From positions 40,643 through 104,642 of the forward strand of contig JADHOM010000004.1 of assembly GCA_016778985.1 (NCBI GenBank): a DNA stretch of 64,000 nt, read 5' to 3'. The notes beneath the pieces are model-generated. The model saw only the letters and a list, made by a program, of their open reading frames with translations. It did no database searches and was not told the origin of the DNA. A program made the translations under genes and the position numbers. Shown in pieces: positions 62,664-64,000 of the stretch (the first letter of the stretch is position 1; each line of letters begins with the position of its first letter). Source of the stretch: Alphaproteobacteria bacterium. GTDB lineage: Bacteria > Pseudomonadota > Alphaproteobacteria > Puniceispirillales > UBA1172.

Positions 62664-64000
62664 CTAAACTCTCATAAAGTCTTTTAGTCTTGCCTGCATT
62701 AACCACATAAACATTCCGACGATAACAAAGCAGGTAATAGTGAAGAAAATAGCATACGCAGAGCCGAGGTTACTATTCTGGCTTTCAAAGAATTTATTGT
62801 AAATAGTCTGTGTAAACCATTCACTCTGCAGGCCACGCGATATAATCCGGGGAACTGAAAATGCACCTGCAGAAAGCATGAATGTAGCTATACATCCCAC
62901 AGCAATCCCAGGTTTTGAATGCGGAATAATAACGCGCTTATGTACTTTTAGCATGCTAGCGCCTAAGTCTCTTGCGGCATCAATTTGGTTTCTATCAAGT
63001 GTTGACATAACATTGTAAATTGGGAAGACCATAAAGAGCATATAGGTATAAACAATTACCAAAAAGACAGTCATAGGATAGCGTTTGAAGGGAATATACT
63101 CTTGTGCATTTATATCAATAAACCCAATCCAATCTAAAATTTGATTTATCAGACCATTATTTTCCAGAATGGAAACCCAAGCATATATCCTCATCAATTC
63201 TGCTATTGAATAAGGTGTTAATAGTGCAACAAACAGCCAAGCCATCATTTTTGGTCGAGACATCAAAGCCATTTTATAGGCAATTGGATAACAAATAATT
63301 AAGGAAAGAAAGGTCGCTAGTATGGCATAAAGAATTGTTGTAACAAGAATGGTAATTGTTATTTGCTGATAAATTACTCCCTCATTCTCATAACGGATAT
63401 TTAAAATGTTAAGTAGCTGATTTTTAATTTTAATATTTTCTGCATCCTTGACCTCTTCCGTCATTGGAATTGGACTATATTTAAATAATTGTTTAAAGTT
63501 CTCTAAATTATAAGTGTTTGTTGCTTTTTCGATTGCTACAACTTTATCAACGGATGTTCTGGCTAACTCGCTTATATTTTCTGCCGTCTTCAACTGCTCA
63601 ACTAAGGTTGTTTTTTCATCAACATAAAGAATTGGTAAATTGTACCGTGAGGCAAGTGTTTCTTTTGACTCCCCTGTCAATGGAAGATCAGTTCTGCTTC
63701 TTTCACATTGAACAATAAATGGTCGTTTATTGTTATTTTGACTATTGTTGGATGTGTTTCCAAAGGATGGCACCGCCATATTCATTGAAGAAGAAGATGA
63801 CGACATGTTTCCAAATGATGGGGAAGCTAACCCTCCAGACTGTATCGATGATGTATTCTTTTTATTTTCATCAATGATACGATTTAAAATTAATTGGCAA
63901 GTATCAGCATCGCTTGCTAAATTTGAAATAATATAAGAGTCAAGTTGACGCTCCGGCCTTACCATTGCCTCCTCTAACACTGATAATTGGGGGCCTACTA
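62664..64000 (-). CDS. ABC importer permease, PotB-like, with long insert (partial, N-terminus beyond window)
   Basis: At least 445 codons; the frame stays open to the right edge (reading VGPQLSVLEEAMV at the border), so the first membrane helix probably lies outside. After about residue 30 comes a 170-residue hydrophilic insert containing the Ser/Asn-rich stretch with PSFGNM and PSFGNT repeats (about 63730-63850), then the permease core with TPYSIAELMRIYAW and the docking loop DAARDLGASMLKVHKRVIIPHSKPG. Normal PotB proteins are near 300 residues, with a short loop here. The insert would lie in the periplasm if the usual topology holds. Confidence 0.85.
   Translation of the reverse strand, partial: VGPQLSVLEEAMVRPERQLDSYIISNLASDADTCQLILNRIIDENKKNTSSIQSGGLASPSFGNMSSSSSSMNMAVPSFGNTSNNSQNNNKRPFIVQCERSRTDLPLTGESKETLASRYNLPILYVDEKTTLVEQLKTAENISELARTSVDKVVAIEKATNTYNLENFKQLFKYSPIPMTEEVKDAENIKIKNQLLNILNIRYENEGVIYQQITITILVTTILYAILATFLSLIICYPIAYKMALMSRPKMMAWLFVALLTPYSIAELMRIYAWVSILENNGLINQILDWIGFIDINAQEYIPFKRYPMTVFLVIVYTYMLFMVFPIYNVMSTLDRNQIDAARDLGASMLKVHKRVIIPHSKPGIAVGCIATFMLSAGAFSVPRIISRGLQSEWFTQTIYNKFFESQNSNLGSAYAIFFTITCFVIVGMFMWLMQARLKDFMRV

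Noticed and set aside
1..64000. CRISPR arrays, intact tRNA or rRNA genes, transposases and integrases
   Set aside because: I scanned the intergenic stretches by eye and saw no regularly spaced repeats, no complete cloverleaf with TTCRA core and matching stems, and no recombinase motifs. A covariance-model scan could still find something missed.

Overview
The window reads as chromosome of a marine alphaproteobacterium, most likely SAR116-like (Candidatus Puniceispirillum and relatives). This is an inference from content: a DMSP-lyase-family cupin, an MttB-family methyltransferase, a TauD-type dioxygenase, alphaproteobacterial-style long PstC and PstA, a serC leader of the kind known from Alphaproteobacteria, moderate G+C, and dense operons with 4-base start/stop overlaps. 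I see no rRNA, intact tRNA, CRISPR array, transposase or integrase gene.

Region 1 (1-30 kb) is a catabolic block for cyclic ureides, lactams and N-carbamoyl compounds. On the minus strand are hyuA, hyuB and an N-carbamoyl-D-amino-acid hydrolase (cut by the window edge), preceded by an N-carbamoylsarcosine-amidase-like enzyme. On the plus strand come an old-yellow-enzyme-type oxidoreductase, a small cupin, and a five-gene set: PxpA, a stand-alone biotin carrier, a biotin carboxylase, PxpB and PxpC. The last gene there is a substrate-binding-protein homologue without an export signal. A divergent regulator with two GntR-type DNA-binding domains (12.8-13.9 kb) faces a 16-kb operon. That operon holds a spermidine/putrescine-type ABC importer (two different ATPases, two permeases, a Tat-exported binding protein), two short-chain dehydrogenases, an amidase and two further HyuA/HyuB pairs in mirrored order. 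Three HyuA/HyuB pairs in 30 kb suggest uptake and ATP-driven ring opening of several related compounds, then hydrolysis of the carbamoyl products.

Region 2 (30-38 kb) is a DMSP-lyase-family cupin overlapping a phosphate regulon: phoR, phoB, pstS, pstC, pstA, pstB, phoU. PhoR shows no membrane segments, and a strong hairpin terminator follows pstS. Region 3 (38-44 kb) has a 1-Cys peroxiredoxin, serB, a structured serC leader, serC, serA and a ProC-like protein. Region 4 (43.6-55.8 kb) is mixed metabolism: aldehyde dehydrogenase, BaiN-type flavoprotein, MttB-family methyltransferase, BioY, N-formylglutamate amidohydrolase-like protein, malonyl-CoA decarboxylase, isocitrate lyase and a TauD-type dioxygenase. 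It contains two EamA-family transporters, each broken by a one-base frameshift at a homopolymer. The isocitrate lyase leader can fold so that a perfect 10-nt complement masks its Shine-Dalgarno sequence.

Region 5 (55.8-64 kb) looks like an acquired island. A 600-bp gene-free stretch carries a fragment resembling the 3' end of a tRNA-Gly gene, imperfect 20-bp repeats and a GC-rich palindrome. Beyond it the DNA becomes clearly more A+T-rich and encodes a deacetylase-like protein, a glycosyltransferase, a sulfotransferase, a PHP metallohydrolase, a TPR protein, an unidentified protein, and two polyamine-type ABC permeases, one with an odd Ser/Asn-rich insert and running off the window.

The observations most worth following are the isocitrate lyase leader, the cytoplasmic binding protein next to the double-GntR regulator, the biotin-carboxylase/Pxp gene set, the ATPase that lacks the H-loop histidine, and the island junction.
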